DNA from: Burkholderiaceae bacterium
GTDB taxonomy: Bacteria; Pseudomonadota; Gammaproteobacteria; Burkholderiales; Burkholderiaceae_E
Assembly (NCBI GenBank): GCA_016710525.1
Contig: JADJVQ010000026.1
Coordinates: forward strand, 20,932-84,931
Direction of reading: 5' to 3'
DNA: 64,000 bases
Below the pieces are notes generated by a model. The model had not been told where the DNA came from. It saw nothing but the letters and a program-made list of their open reading frames with translations, and made no database searches. The position numbers were made by a program, and so were the translations under genes. Each line of letters opens with the position of its first letter. The first letter of the stretch is position 1. Below, piece by piece: positions 1 through 8,789 of the stretch.

Positions 1-1
1 G

Positions 2-526
2 ATGCAGCCCTGCCTGGCCGCCGATCCGCACAAGGTGGCGCAGTGGGCGCAGCGCCTGGGCGAGCGCAGGCGTGCGCGGATCGGGCTGGCCTGGCAGGGC
101 AACGTCAGCCACGACAACGACCTCAACCGGTCGATCGGCCTGGCCCAGCTGGCGCCGCTGCTGGATGCCGATGCCGATTTTGTCAGCCTGCAGCAGCAGG
201 TGCCCGCACGCGACCGCGAGCCGATGGCCGCACTGCCGAACCTGCGCGACCTGGGCGGGGAACTGCGCGATTTTTCCGATACCGCGGCGCTGGTTGCAAA
301 CCTTGACGGCGTGATCGCGGTCGACACCGCGGTCGCGCATCTGGCCGCCGCCATGGGCAAGGCCTGCTGGGTCCTGCTGCCCTGGGTTGCCGACTGGCGC
401 TGGATGCTCGAGCGCGAGGACACGCCGTGGTATCCGTCGATGCGGCTGTTTCGCCAGGGTGCGGCTGGCGACTGGACGCCAGTGATCGGCCGGGTGCGCG
501 CGGCCCTGGGAGCGTCCGCGTTCTGA
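2..526 (+). CDS. C-terminal part of glycosyltransferase-9-like protein (cut by window edge)
   Basis: The reading frame is open at the left edge, so the true start lies outside the window. The 174 visible residues look like the C-terminal nucleotide-sugar-binding half of a heptosyltransferase/GT9-type domain, as found at the end of TPR-containing glycosyltransferase-like proteins. Seen: an IGLAWQGN strand-loop near residue 27, a conserved DGVIAVDTAVAHLAAAMGK segment near residue 103, and WVLLPWVADWRW shortly after it, all typical of the family's donor-binding region. TPR repeats would be expected upstream but cannot be seen. The substrate is unknown. It converges on the LysR gene with a gap of about 33 bp. 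Confidence 0.72.
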   Translation: MQPCLAADPHKVAQWAQRLGERRRARIGLAWQGNVSHDNDLNRSIGLAQLAPLLDADADFVSLQQQVPARDREPMAALPNLRDLGGELRDFSDTAALVANLDGVIAVDTAVAHLAAAMGKACWVLLPWVADWRWMLEREDTPWYPSMRLFRQGAAGDWTPVIGRVRAALGASAF

Positions 527-559
527 TGCTTCCCGCGGGATGCCTGAGACAGCGTGCGC

Positions 560-1444
560 TCAGGTCTGGCGAAAGCGCGCGAGCACGTCCAGCACGAGGC
601 GTGTGGCGGCCTCGGGCTTGTCGCTGCGGTGCGCGATGCCCAGCGCTCGCCAGAGGGCGGGCCGCAGCGCCCGCATCGTGATGCGCGGATCGGCCACCAG
701 TCCGGTGGCTTCGTGCGGCAGCAGGGCCGCGCCGTAGCCGGCCGCCACGAGACTGCGGATCGCGTCGTTGAAGTTCAGTTCGATGCGGGCCCGCGGCGCC
801 AGGCCGGCCTTGGCGAACCACGCGGAGGTCAGCCGCGACAGCCGCGTGCCGGCATCGTTCAGGATCAGCGGCTGGCTCGCCAGCCAGAGCGGCGTGGCGA
901 CCTTGGGGGCCGACCAGGACGAAGGCAGGAACGCCATGACCGGATCGCGCCGCCACGGCGCCACACGCACGCCGGCGATCGGCACCTGGGGCAGGGCCAC
1001 CAGGCCGATGTCCAGGCGCGCGCCGGTCAGTCCGGCGAGCGTTTCCTCCGAGGTCAGGACCGCCACGTCGACCTCGATGCCCGGGTGTTCGCGGGCCAGC
1101 GCCGCCAGCGCCTGCGGCAGCAGATGGGCGATCGCGCCGGTGGAGGCGCCGATACGCACCCGTGCCGCCTTGCCCTGGATCTGGCGCTGCACCACATCGA
1201 GCGTGTCGTCGGCCAGTGCGAGCAGCCGGCGCGCCCGGTCGATCAGCGTGGCGCCCACACCGGTCGGCACGACCGGGCCGCGCTGGCGCACCAGCAGCGC
1301 GGCGCCCAGGCGGGCTTCGAGTTCAGCGATGTGCAGGCTGACGGTGGGCGGCGCCAGGTGGAGCGAGCGTGCGGCGGCCGCGAACGAGCCGCGGTCGGCA
1401 ATCGTCACCAGAGTGCGCAGCCGGTCGAGATTCAGTTCACGCAC
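560..1444 (-). CDS. LysR-family transcriptional regulator
   Basis: A 294-residue protein of normal LysR length. The N-terminal winged helix-turn-helix covers about residues 5-64 (a GSFAAAARSLHLAPPTVSLHI stretch holds the recognition helix), followed by a linker helix and a periplasmic-binding-protein-like effector domain. It is transcribed away from argC, with about 96 bp between the two starts, the usual arrangement for a LysR protein controlling its divergent neighbour or itself. Nothing in the sequence identifies the effector. A link to arginine biosynthesis is only positional, and the regulator could equally act elsewhere. Confidence 0.9.
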   Translation of the reverse strand: MRELNLDRLRTLVTIADRGSFAAAARSLHLAPPTVSLHIAELEARLGAALLVRQRGPVVPTGVGATLIDRARRLLALADDTLDVVQRQIQGKAARVRIGASTGAIAHLLPQALAALAREHPGIEVDVAVLTSEETLAGLTGARLDIGLVALPQVPIAGVRVAPWRRDPVMAFLPSSWSAPKVATPLWLASQPLILNDAGTRLSRLTSAWFAKAGLAPRARIELNFNDAIRSLVAAGYGAALLPHEATGLVADPRITMRALRPALWRALGIAHRSDKPEAATRLVLDVLARFRQT

Positions 1445-1540
1445 CGATATTCACCATTTCTGAACGGGTCGAACAGAAAACTCAGCTTTCATGATCTTAC
1501 GCGTTGCTCGACCATGTCGGTCACCGCATCAGGGATCCCC

Positions 1541-2467
1541 ATGAAACCCACTGTTTTCATCGATGGCGACCAGGGCACCACCGGCCTGCAGATCCTCAGC
1601 CGGCTGGAAGGGCGCCCCGATATTTCGCTGCTGACCCTGCCCGACGGGCGGCGCAAGGATCCGCATTGGCGAGCGCAGGCCATCAACGGCTGCGATGTCG
1701 CGATCCTGTGTCTGCCCGATGCGGCGGCGCGCCAGGCCGTGGCCGCTGTCACGCATGCGCAGGTGCGGATCATCGATGCCAGTTCGGCACATCGGACCGA
1801 TGCCGGATGGACCTACGGTTTTCCCGAGATGGAGCCGGCGCAGTCCGCGCGGATCGCGGCCGCGACCCGGGTGTCCAATCCCGGGTGCTATCCGACCGGC
1901 GCGATCGCGCTGCTGCGCCCGCTGGTCGCCTCGGGCCTGGTGCCTGAGGATCATCCGATCACGGTGCATGCCGTGTCCGGTTACTCCGGACGGGGCCGTG
2001 AAGGCGTCCAGGCCCACGAAGGCCCGGGCGCGGCCGATGCTCCCGCCTTCGTGGTCTACGGCCTGGGCCTGTCGCACAAGCACACGCCCGAGATCCAGGC
2101 CCACGCCGGTCTGACGCAGCGTCCTGTGTTCGTGCCGGCCTACGGCGCTTTCCGTCAGGGCATCGTGCTGACCATCGCGCTGCACGGCCGGCTGCTGCCC
2201 GACGGCGCCAGCGCGGCGCGCCTGCGCGACTGCCTGCAGTCACACTACGCCGGTGCCTCGCTGGTCGAGGTCCTGCCGCGGGCGCAGTCGGACACGCTCG
2301 AACACCTCGATCCCCAGGCACTGAACGGCAGCGACCGGCTGCGCCTGGCGGTCTTCGCCAATCCGCGCGAGAACCAGATCCTGCTGGCCGCCGTCTTCGA
2401 CAACCTGGGCAAGGGGGCCAGCGGGGCGGCGGTGCAGAACCTCGACCTGATGCTGGGGCGGCACTGA
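1541..2467 (+). CDS. argC: N-acetyl-gamma-glutamyl-phosphate reductase (type 2)
   Basis: Third step of arginine biosynthesis: NADPH-dependent reduction of N-acetylglutamyl-5-phosphate to the semialdehyde, in the cytoplasm. The 308-residue length matches the short, type 2 ArgC family. Seen: a nucleotide-binding GDQGTTG loop at residues 9-15, and the catalytic cysteine in SNPGCYPTGA (Cys116). A conserved VSGYSGRG segment and a C-terminal NLGKGASGAAVQN complete the family pattern. The frame is open far upstream, but ATG 1541 is chosen because homology begins exactly there. No other arginine gene is adjacent; argG lies about 33 kb away. Confidence 0.93.
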   Translation: MKPTVFIDGDQGTTGLQILSRLEGRPDISLLTLPDGRRKDPHWRAQAINGCDVAILCLPDAAARQAVAAVTHAQVRIIDASSAHRTDAGWTYGFPEMEPAQSARIAAATRVSNPGCYPTGAIALLRPLVASGLVPEDHPITVHAVSGYSGRGREGVQAHEGPGAADAPAFVVYGLGLSHKHTPEIQAHAGLTQRPVFVPAYGAFRQGIVLTIALHGRLLPDGASAARLRDCLQSHYAGASLVEVLPRAQSDTLEHLDPQALNGSDRLRLAVFANPRENQILLAAVFDNLGKGASGAAVQNLDLMLGRH

Positions 2468-2497
2468 ACGGCGCCGGCGCCGGCGCGTCGTGGCAGG

Positions 2498-3424
2498 TCA
2501 GTCGGATCCGGCCTTGCGGGCGCCGCCCGGCCACGCGATCAGCGCGATGCCCGCCACCGCCAGGCCGAAGGCCAGCCAGTGTGCGGGGCTCAGCCGTTCG
2601 CCCAGCCAGCCGACCGCCACCGCGCAGGCGGCCAGCGGCATCGCGATGGTGAACACCCCGCTGTGACCGGCCGGCACCTGCTTCAGGCCCGACAGCCACA
2701 GCCAGGTCGAGGCGATGCTCGCCGACAGCGAATAGAACGCGAGCAGGGCCCAGTTGCCGGCGCCGACCTGGGCGAAATCGAACTGGCTGGCCTGCCAAAG
2801 GCCCAGCGGCGTCATCAGCAGCAGGCCGATCAGGTTGATCAGCGCCGAGATCCGCATCGGCGACAGGCTCGCGGTCAGCCGCTTGCCCAGGATCACGTAG
2901 ATCGCCTCGCAGCACACGCAGGCGAACACCAGCAGGTTGCCCAGCGCCGAGCCTGCGCTGGCCGCACCGGTGCGTGCCAGCGTGAGCAGCAGCACTCCGG
3001 CGACCGCCAGGCACACCGCCAGCCAGGCCCGCGGGCCCAGGCGTTCGCGAAGGAACAGCCAGCTGAACACGGCGACCACGGCCGGCAGGGTCGACAGGAT
3101 GACGCCGGTCGCGCTGGCCGAGGTCAGCATGACGCCGGTGAGCATGCAGATCGAGAACAGAAAATTGCCGAAAAAGGATTGCAGGAACAGGCTTCGACCG
3201 TGCGGCGCGAGGCCGGTCAGCGGCAGGGTCCAGGGCAGCATCACGATCGCGGCCAGGCCGAAGCGCAGCCAGGCCAGCAGGAACACCGGAAAGACCGTGG
3301 TCAGCGGTTTGCTCAAGGCCACGTAGGTGCCGACCAGCGACATGCCGGCAAACAGCAGCAGGTACCCGGCGAGCGGGAAGGGTCGGGCAGCGTGGGCAGG
3401 CGGCATCGCAGGACGGCTCGGCAC
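2498..3424 (-). CDS. DMT-family (EamA) inner-membrane transporter
   Basis: A 308-residue, very hydrophobic protein with about ten predicted membrane segments arranged as two EamA repeats, the layout of drug/metabolite exporters. The second repeat starts near the NLLVFACVCCEAIYVILGK stretch. Its ends are soluble and short. The substrate cannot be read from the sequence; relatives export amino acids, sugars or purines. It converges with argC (30 bp apart) and diverges from glcD, with about 100 bp between the starts. The upstream part of that gap is the only room for the glc promoter. Confidence 0.85.
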   Translation of the reverse strand: MPSRPAMPPAHAARPFPLAGYLLLFAGMSLVGTYVALSKPLTTVFPVFLLAWLRFGLAAIVMLPWTLPLTGLAPHGRSLFLQSFFGNFLFSICMLTGVMLTSASATGVILSTLPAVVAVFSWLFLRERLGPRAWLAVCLAVAGVLLLTLARTGAASAGSALGNLLVFACVCCEAIYVILGKRLTASLSPMRISALINLIGLLLMTPLGLWQASQFDFAQVGAGNWALLAFYSLSASIASTWLWLSGLKQVPAGHSGVFTIAMPLAACAVAVGWLGERLSPAHWLAFGLAVAGIALIAWPGGARKAGSD

Positions 3425-3526
3425 GGGTTTCGGAATTCACCGCCGGGGCAGTTGTGCCTCGATCGCAAAGATCTTTCGCGTTTTCCCGCATTTCACTTTG
3501 GCAGGGTAAACGATAGTCTCCGGGCG

Positions 3527-5128
3527 GTGAACTCAATCGCCTCAGCTGCTGTCATCGCCCCTGCCGATGAATTGCGTTTCGCCGACGTTTCGGCCCGCGG
3601 CACGCCCGAGCGCCAGGCCGAGGTGGCGGCGCGCCTGCGCGAATTCCTGCCCGCGCACTGTGTGCTCTTCCGGGCCGAAGACACCCGTCCCTACGAGTGC
3701 GACGCCCTGTCGGCGTACCGGCAGCTGCCGATGGTCGTGGCCCTGCCCGAGACCGAGGCGCAGGTGGCGCAGGTGCTGCGAACCTGTTTTCTGCTGCAGG
3801 TCCCGGTGGTGGCGCGGGGGGCCGGCACCAGCCTTTCGGGCGGCTCGATGCCGCATGCGTCGGGCGTGGTGCTCGGCCTGGCCAAGCTCAACCGCATCCT
3901 GGCGCTCGATCCGGTTGCGCGGACGGCCCGGGTCCAGCCCGGGGTGCGCAACCTGGCCATCTCCGAGGCGGCGGCGCCGCACGGCCTTTACTACGCGCCC
4001 GACCCGTCCTCGCAGATCGCCTGCAGCATCGGTGGCAACGTGGCCGAGAACTCCGGCGGCGTGCACTGCCTGAAATACGGCCTGACGGTGCACAACGTGC
4101 TGCGCGTGCGCGGCTTCACCATCGATGGCGAGGCGGTCGAATTCGGCTCCGAGGCGCTCGATTGCCCGGGCCTGGACCTGATGGCGCTGATGATCGGCTC
4201 CGAGGGCATGCTGGCCGTCGCCACCGAGGTCACGGTCAAGCTGGTGCCCAAGCCGCTGGTGGCACGGGTCGTGATGGCCTCGTTCGACGACGTCGTCAAG
4301 GCGGGCAACGCGGTGGCCAGCATCATTGCCGCCGGCATCATTCCGGCCGGCCTCGAAATGATGGATCAGAAGATCACTCGGGCGGTCGAGCCTTTCGTGA
4401 AGGCCGGTTATGACCTGGACGCCAAGGCCATTCTGCTGGCCGAGTCCGATGGCACGCCCGAAGAAGTCGAGGAAGAAATCGGTCGCATCGATGAGGTGCT
4501 GCGAGGCTCCGGCGCCACCGCGATCCGCGTTTCGCAGTCGGAGGCCGAGCGCCTGCGCTTCTGGTCGGGCCGCAAGAACGCCTTCCCGGCGGCCGGGCGC
4601 GTCTCGCCCGACTACTACTGCATGGACGGCACCATCCCGCGCAAGAACCTGGGCCGGATGCTGACCGCCATCGTCGAGATGGAGCGCAAGTACGATCTGG
4701 GCTGCATGAACGTCTTTCATGCCGGCGACGGCAATCTGCATCCGCTGATCCTGTTCGATGCCAACGACCAGGCGCAGTGGGAGCGGGCCGAACTGTTCGG
4801 TGCAGAAATACTCGAGTTGTGCGTCGAACTGGGCGGCACGGTCACCGGCGAGCACGGCGTGGGCATCGAAAAGATCAATTCGATGTGCGTGCAGTTCTCG
4901 CCCGAAGAACGTGCCGCGTTCTTTGCGGTCAAGCGCGCCTTCGACGAGCCCGGGCTGCTCAATCCGGGCAAGGGCATCCCGACCACGTCGCGCTGCGCCG
5001 AATACGGCAAGATGCACATTCATGGCGGACGGCTGCCGTTCGCCGACATTCCGCGCGTTTCTGATCTGCGTTTTCCCTCTTTCCGATTCCCGTTCCTGGC
5101 CGCGCATCTGATGGAGCGAACGGGATGA
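3527..5128 (+). CDS. glcD: Glycolate oxidase FAD-binding subunit GlcD
   Basis: Oxidises glycolate (or D-lactate) to the 2-oxoacid with FAD, passing electrons to GlcE/GlcF at the membrane. The protein has 533 residues from GTG 3527, slightly longer than usual because of an N-terminal extension. Seen: PCMH-type FAD-binding motif ARGAGTSLSGG at about residues 97-107, a DPSSQIACSIGGNVAENSGG loop near 165, and the C-terminal FAD-oxidase signature HAGDGNLHP near 398 with GEHGVGIEK near 441. GTG 3527 is preferred because no ATG occurs before the conserved region. First gene of glcDEF; only 16 bp separate it from glcE. Confidence 0.93.
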   Translation: MNSIASAAVIAPADELRFADVSARGTPERQAEVAARLREFLPAHCVLFRAEDTRPYECDALSAYRQLPMVVALPETEAQVAQVLRTCFLLQVPVVARGAGTSLSGGSMPHASGVVLGLAKLNRILALDPVARTARVQPGVRNLAISEAAAPHGLYYAPDPSSQIACSIGGNVAENSGGVHCLKYGLTVHNVLRVRGFTIDGEAVEFGSEALDCPGLDLMALMIGSEGMLAVATEVTVKLVPKPLVARVVMASFDDVVKAGNAVASIIAAGIIPAGLEMMDQKITRAVEPFVKAGYDLDAKAILLAESDGTPEEVEEEIGRIDEVLRGSGATAIRVSQSEAERLRFWSGRKNAFPAAGRVSPDYYCMDGTIPRKNLGRMLTAIVEMERKYDLGCMNVFHAGDGNLHPLILFDANDQAQWERAELFGAEILELCVELGGTVTGEHGVGIEKINSMCVQFSPEERAAFFAVKRAFDEPGLLNPGKGIPTTSRCAEYGKMHIHGGRLPFADIPRVSDLRFPSFRFPFLAAHLMERTG

Positions 5129-5144
5129 CAGGTCCAGACCCTCG

Positions 5145-6248
5145 ATGAGCCAATCCCCGATCCCCGATTCGGCGCCGCGCGTGCTGAGCGAGTGGCGAGA
5201 CCGCATCCGCGCTGCCGATGCCGCGGGCACCGCGCTGGAACTGCGTGGCGGCGGCACCAAGGCGTTCTACGGCCAGGCGCCGCGCGGCGAACCGTTCGAC
5301 ACGCGCGCCTATCGTGGCATCGTCTCGTTCGAGCCCACCGAACTCGTCATCACCGCCCGTTGCGGCACGCCGCTGGCCGAACTCGAAGCCGCCGTCGCGA
5401 AGGCCGGGCAGATGCTGCCCTTCGAGTCCCCCTCGTTCGGCGAGCAGGCCACGCTGGGCGGCGCGATGGCAGCCGGGCTCTCGGGACCGCGCCGCGCCAC
5501 GGCCGGCGCGATGCGCGACTTCGTGCTCGGCGCATGCCTGCTCGATGCCCGCGGCCAGTGGATGCGATTCGGCGGGCAGGTGATGAAGAACGTCGCCGGC
5601 TACGATGTGTCGCGGGTCCTGTGCGGATCGATGGGGGTCCTGGGGCTGATCGCCGAAGTTTCTCTGAAGGTGCTGCCGGTGCCGGCGCTCGAGGCCACGC
5701 TCACCCTGGCCGCCGATCAGAAGCAGGCGCTCGCCTGGCTGAACCAATGGGCCGGCAAGCCGGTGCCGCTGTCGGCCAGCGCATGGTCGGCGGGCAGCCT
5801 GGTCGTCCGGCTGTCCGGGGCGGCGGCGGCCGTGCGCGCGGCGACCGAAACCTTTCGCCAGCGGCACGGCGCCAAGCCGCTGGAGCCCGCCGAGGCCAGG
5901 GCTTTCTGGGCCGACGTCCGCGAACACCGCGCGGCGGTGCTGGACACGCCTGGCCCGCTGTGGCGTTTGTCGGTGCCTTCGGTGGCGCCCGTGCTGGCCA
6001 TGGTCGGCGAGCCGTTCATCGAATGGGGCGGCGCCTTGCGCTGGTATGCGAGCCAGGCGCCGGCGGCCAGCGTGCGCGAGGCCGCGGCCGCGGTCGGCGG
6101 CACGGCCTGCCTGTTTCGCGGCGGCGACAAGTCGGTCGGCGCCTTCCATCCGCTCACCGATGCCGTCGCGCGCCTGCACATGCGCCTGAAGCGCGAATTC
6201 GACCCCAACCGGATCTTCAATCCCGGTCGCCTGTACGGAGACCTCTGA
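5145..6248 (+). CDS. glcE: Glycolate oxidase subunit GlcE
   Basis: Second FAD-binding subunit of the glycolate oxidase complex, 367 residues. The N-terminal half is a PCMH FAD domain (GGGTK near residue 30, GCGTPLAEL-like turn near 65, and FGEQATLGGAMAAGLSGPRR near 100). The C-terminal part is shorter than in GlcD, as is normal for GlcE, and ends with the FDPNRIFNPGR motif common to FAD-linked oxidases. It lies between glcD and glcF, four bases before the latter, so the three are almost certainly one transcript and one complex. Confidence 0.92.
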   Translation: MSQSPIPDSAPRVLSEWRDRIRAADAAGTALELRGGGTKAFYGQAPRGEPFDTRAYRGIVSFEPTELVITARCGTPLAELEAAVAKAGQMLPFESPSFGEQATLGGAMAAGLSGPRRATAGAMRDFVLGACLLDARGQWMRFGGQVMKNVAGYDVSRVLCGSMGVLGLIAEVSLKVLPVPALEATLTLAADQKQALAWLNQWAGKPVPLSASAWSAGSLVVRLSGAAAAVRAATETFRQRHGAKPLEPAEARAFWADVREHRAAVLDTPGPLWRLSVPSVAPVLAMVGEPFIEWGGALRWYASQAPAASVREAAAAVGGTACLFRGGDKSVGAFHPLTDAVARLHMRLKREFDPNRIFNPGRLYGDL

Positions 6249-6252
6249 GGCG

Positions 6253-7492
6253 ATGGAAACCCACCTGGCGGACTGGCTCAAGGCCACCCCTGACGGCATC
6301 GAAGCGCAAGCCATCCTGCGAACCTGCGTGCACTGCGGATTCTGCACGGCGACCTGCCCCACCTACCAGCTGCTCGGCGATGAACTCGATGGTCCGCGCG
6401 GGCGCATCTACCTGATCAAGCAGGTCGTCGAGGGGCAGCCGGCCACCGCAGCCACCCAGGCGCACCTGGACCGCTGCCTGACCTGCCGCAACTGCGAGAG
6501 CACCTGTCCCTCCGGCGTGCGCTACGGGCACCTGGTGGACATCGGCCGCAAGCTGGTCGACGCCCAGACGCCCCGGCCGCTGGCCCAGCGTCTGCTGCGG
6601 GGCGCCCTGCGCGAGGGCATGACGCGGCGCTGGCTGTTCGATCCGGCCATGCGGGCCGGGCAGGCCCTGCGGCCGATGCTGCCGGCCAAGCTGCGCGACA
6701 AGGTGCCCGAGCGCCGCGAGCCGGGGCCGGTGCCGGTTCGCCAGCACGCGCGCAAGGTTCTGCTGCTGGCGGGCTGTGTGCAGCCGGCGATGATGCCGCG
6801 CATCGACGCGGCGACGATCCGCGTGCTCGATGCCATCGGCGTGCAGTCGGTGTTCGCGCCGGGCACCGGATGCTGCGGCGCGATCCGCCAGCACCTGAAC
6901 GACCACGAGGGCGCGCTGGCCGACGCGCGCCGCAACCTGGATGCCTGGCTGCCGCTGCTGGATGCCGGCACCGGCCGAGGCGCTGCTGATCAACGCCTCG
7001 GGCTGCGGGGCCATGATCAAGGACTACGCTCATCTGCTGCGCGACGACCCGGTGTACGGGCCGCGCGCCGAACGGCTGGTGGCGGCCACCTTCGATCTCG
7101 CCCAGTGGCTGCCGCGCGAATTCGCCGCGGCCAGCGAGCGGGCCGGTGGACTGGTTCGCCAGCCCGGCGCCTCGCCCGTGGTGTTCCATCCGCCGTGCAC
7201 GCTGCAGCACGGCCAGCAGGTGCGCGGCGAGGTCGAGCAGATGCTGGCGTCGCTGGGTGTGACGGTGCAGCCGGTGGCCGATGCGCACCTGTGCTGCGGC
7301 TCGGCGGGCACGTATTCGGTGCTGCAGCCGGGGCTCTCGCAGCAGCTGCGCGAGCGCAAGCTGTCCGACCTGCAGGCCGGCGGTCCCGCCATGGTGCTGT
7401 CGGCCAATATCGGCTGCATCGCCCATCTGCAAGGCGGCACCGACACCCCGGTGCGGCACTGGATCGAGTGGCTCGACGAGGCGATCGCCTGA
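6253..7492 (+). CDS. glcF: Glycolate oxidase iron-sulfur subunit GlcF, frameshifted as sequenced
   Basis: Iron-sulfur subunit that takes electrons from GlcD/GlcE. The first part, in the frame of 6253, carries two 4Fe-4S clusters: Cys25, 28, 31, 35 and Cys75, 78, 81, 85, then a CCG domain (LAGCVQPAMMPR, GTGCCGA). At about 6961-6985 homology jumps to the +1 frame (EALLINASGCGAMIKDYAH) and continues with HPPCTLQHGQQ and LCCGSAGTY to the stop at 7492. Removing one base near the GGCACCGGCCGAGG stretch restores a protein of about 412 residues, the family length. A sequencing error or a recent mutation are both possible. No glcG follows. Confidence 0.88.
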
Positions 7493-7661
7493 GTTCGGGC
7501 CCGCCGATGCGCGGGCCAGCCGCGGCACGGCGCCGGGTCGCCGCGGGCGGGCGGGCCCGTGCGGTTTCCCAAGGTCGGCCCCCCCGGTGTATCTTCCCCC
7601 GCAGTTTCGGGCGCTTCGCGCGCGCCCGCCCTGAGATGGCGACGCGGGAGAACACACGCAG

Positions 7662-8789
7662 ATGTCCAAAGTCGGCAAAGTCCTGCTCACCCTGATCCTG
7701 CTGGCCGGCTTCGGCGCCGCGCTCTTTTTCGCGATGCAGGGCCAGAAGACCGAGGTCGCCGAAAAGGCGCGCAGCGAAGCGATCGCCAGCGCGACCGAAC
7801 TCACCGGAATCATTGCGCTCGATGTCGAGCCGTTTTTTGCCGACGAGCGTGTGCGCAAGGTGCTGGCGGAGCAGCGGCTGCCGGTGAAGGTGACGCGGGT
7901 GGGCAGCCGCGAGATGGCGGGCAAGGTGGTCCCGGGCAGCATGCCTGACTTCTTCTTCCCGTCGGGCGTGGTCGCGGCCAACCAGATCGTCGATGCGGCC
8001 CGCAAGGCCAATCTGCCGATGGCGCAGTCCTCGCCCTTTCACACGCCGATGGTGATCGCCAGCTGGACCCCCATCGCCAAGATCCTGGCGGCCAATGGCA
8101 TGGCCAAGGCCCTGGGCGAACGCATCTATGGCGTCGACATGATCAAGCTGACGCGCACGATGCTCGATCGCAAGCGCTGGAAGGACCTGCAGGGCGCTTC
8201 GGCCTACGATGTGTCGCGCGGAGTGCTGGTGTCGACCACCGATGTGCGCCGAAGCAATTCGGCGGCCATGTTCCTGGCGCTGACCAGCTACGCGGCCCAT
8301 GGCGATGTGCTCACCGATCGCGCGACGGCGCGCACCCTGGCCGCGAAGCTGGCCGAGCTGTTCAAGCGCCAGGGCTACCAGGAGAATTACGTCAACGGCA
8401 ACTTCGACGACTATGTGTCGATCGGCATCGGCAAGACGCCAATGGCCTTCATCTACGAGAACCAGCTGGTCAGCTACGCGCTCGCCAAGAAGGGCGTGGG
8501 TGCCGACATGGTGCTGCTGTATCCGCAGCCCACGATCGTCAACAAGGTGGTGTTCCTGGCCGGCAGCGAGCGCGCCAGGGCGCTGGCCGACTTGCTCGCG
8601 CGCAACGCCGAACTGCAGCGCATCGCGGTCGAATACGGCTTTCGCATCGCCGACACGGGCGTCTTCATGCAGACGGTCAAGCCGACCGGTCTGGCCGTCG
8701 AGGAGCGCATCACGCAGGTGATCGATCCGCCGTCCTACGAGGTGATGGCCGAGATGATCGATGTGGTCACGCAGGAGATGGCGCAATGA
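7662..8789 (+). CDS. Periplasmic solute-binding-like protein, first gene of TelA island
   Basis: A 375-residue protein with an N-terminal hydrophobic segment (about residues 6-24) that is either an uncleaved anchor or a signal peptide; there is no lipobox. The rest resembles a type 2 periplasmic-binding-protein fold, with recurring alpha/beta segments and a GIIALDVEPFF-type opening. Its last four bases overlap the start of the next gene, a lipoprotein combining the same kind of fold with a VWA domain. No transporter permease or ATPase is nearby, so a role as a sensor or partner of the VWA/TelA genes is more likely than nutrient uptake. That is inference; the ligand is unknown. Confidence 0.75.
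   Translation: MSKVGKVLLTLILLAGFGAALFFAMQGQKTEVAEKARSEAIASATELTGIIALDVEPFFADERVRKVLAEQRLPVKVTRVGSREMAGKVVPGSMPDFFFPSGVVAANQIVDAARKANLPMAQSSPFHTPMVIASWTPIAKILAANGMAKALGERIYGVDMIKLTRTMLDRKRWKDLQGASAYDVSRGVLVSTTDVRRSNSAAMFLALTSYAAHGDVLTDRATARTLAAKLAELFKRQGYQENYVNGNFDDYVSIGIGKTPMAFIYENQLVSYALAKKGVGADMVLLYPQPTIVNKVVFLAGSERARALADLLARNAELQRIAVEYGFRIADTGVFMQTVKPTGLAVEERITQVIDPPSYEVMAEMIDVVTQEMAQ

Noticed and set aside
554..1540. Open frame upstream of argC, antisense to the LysR gene
   Set aside because: ArgC homology begins exactly at ATG 1541, and the upstream residues have the Arg/Gln/His-rich look of shadow coding.
2465..2497. GC-rich repeat between argC and the transporter gene as a terminator
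   Set aside because: It is a run of CGGCGC without a T tract or a clear stem-loop.
2579..3526. Long plus-strand frame in front of glcD, antisense to the transporter gene
   Set aside because: It is open only because of GC-rich codon bias; homology to GlcD begins at the GTG at 3527, and the antisense transporter is clearly real.
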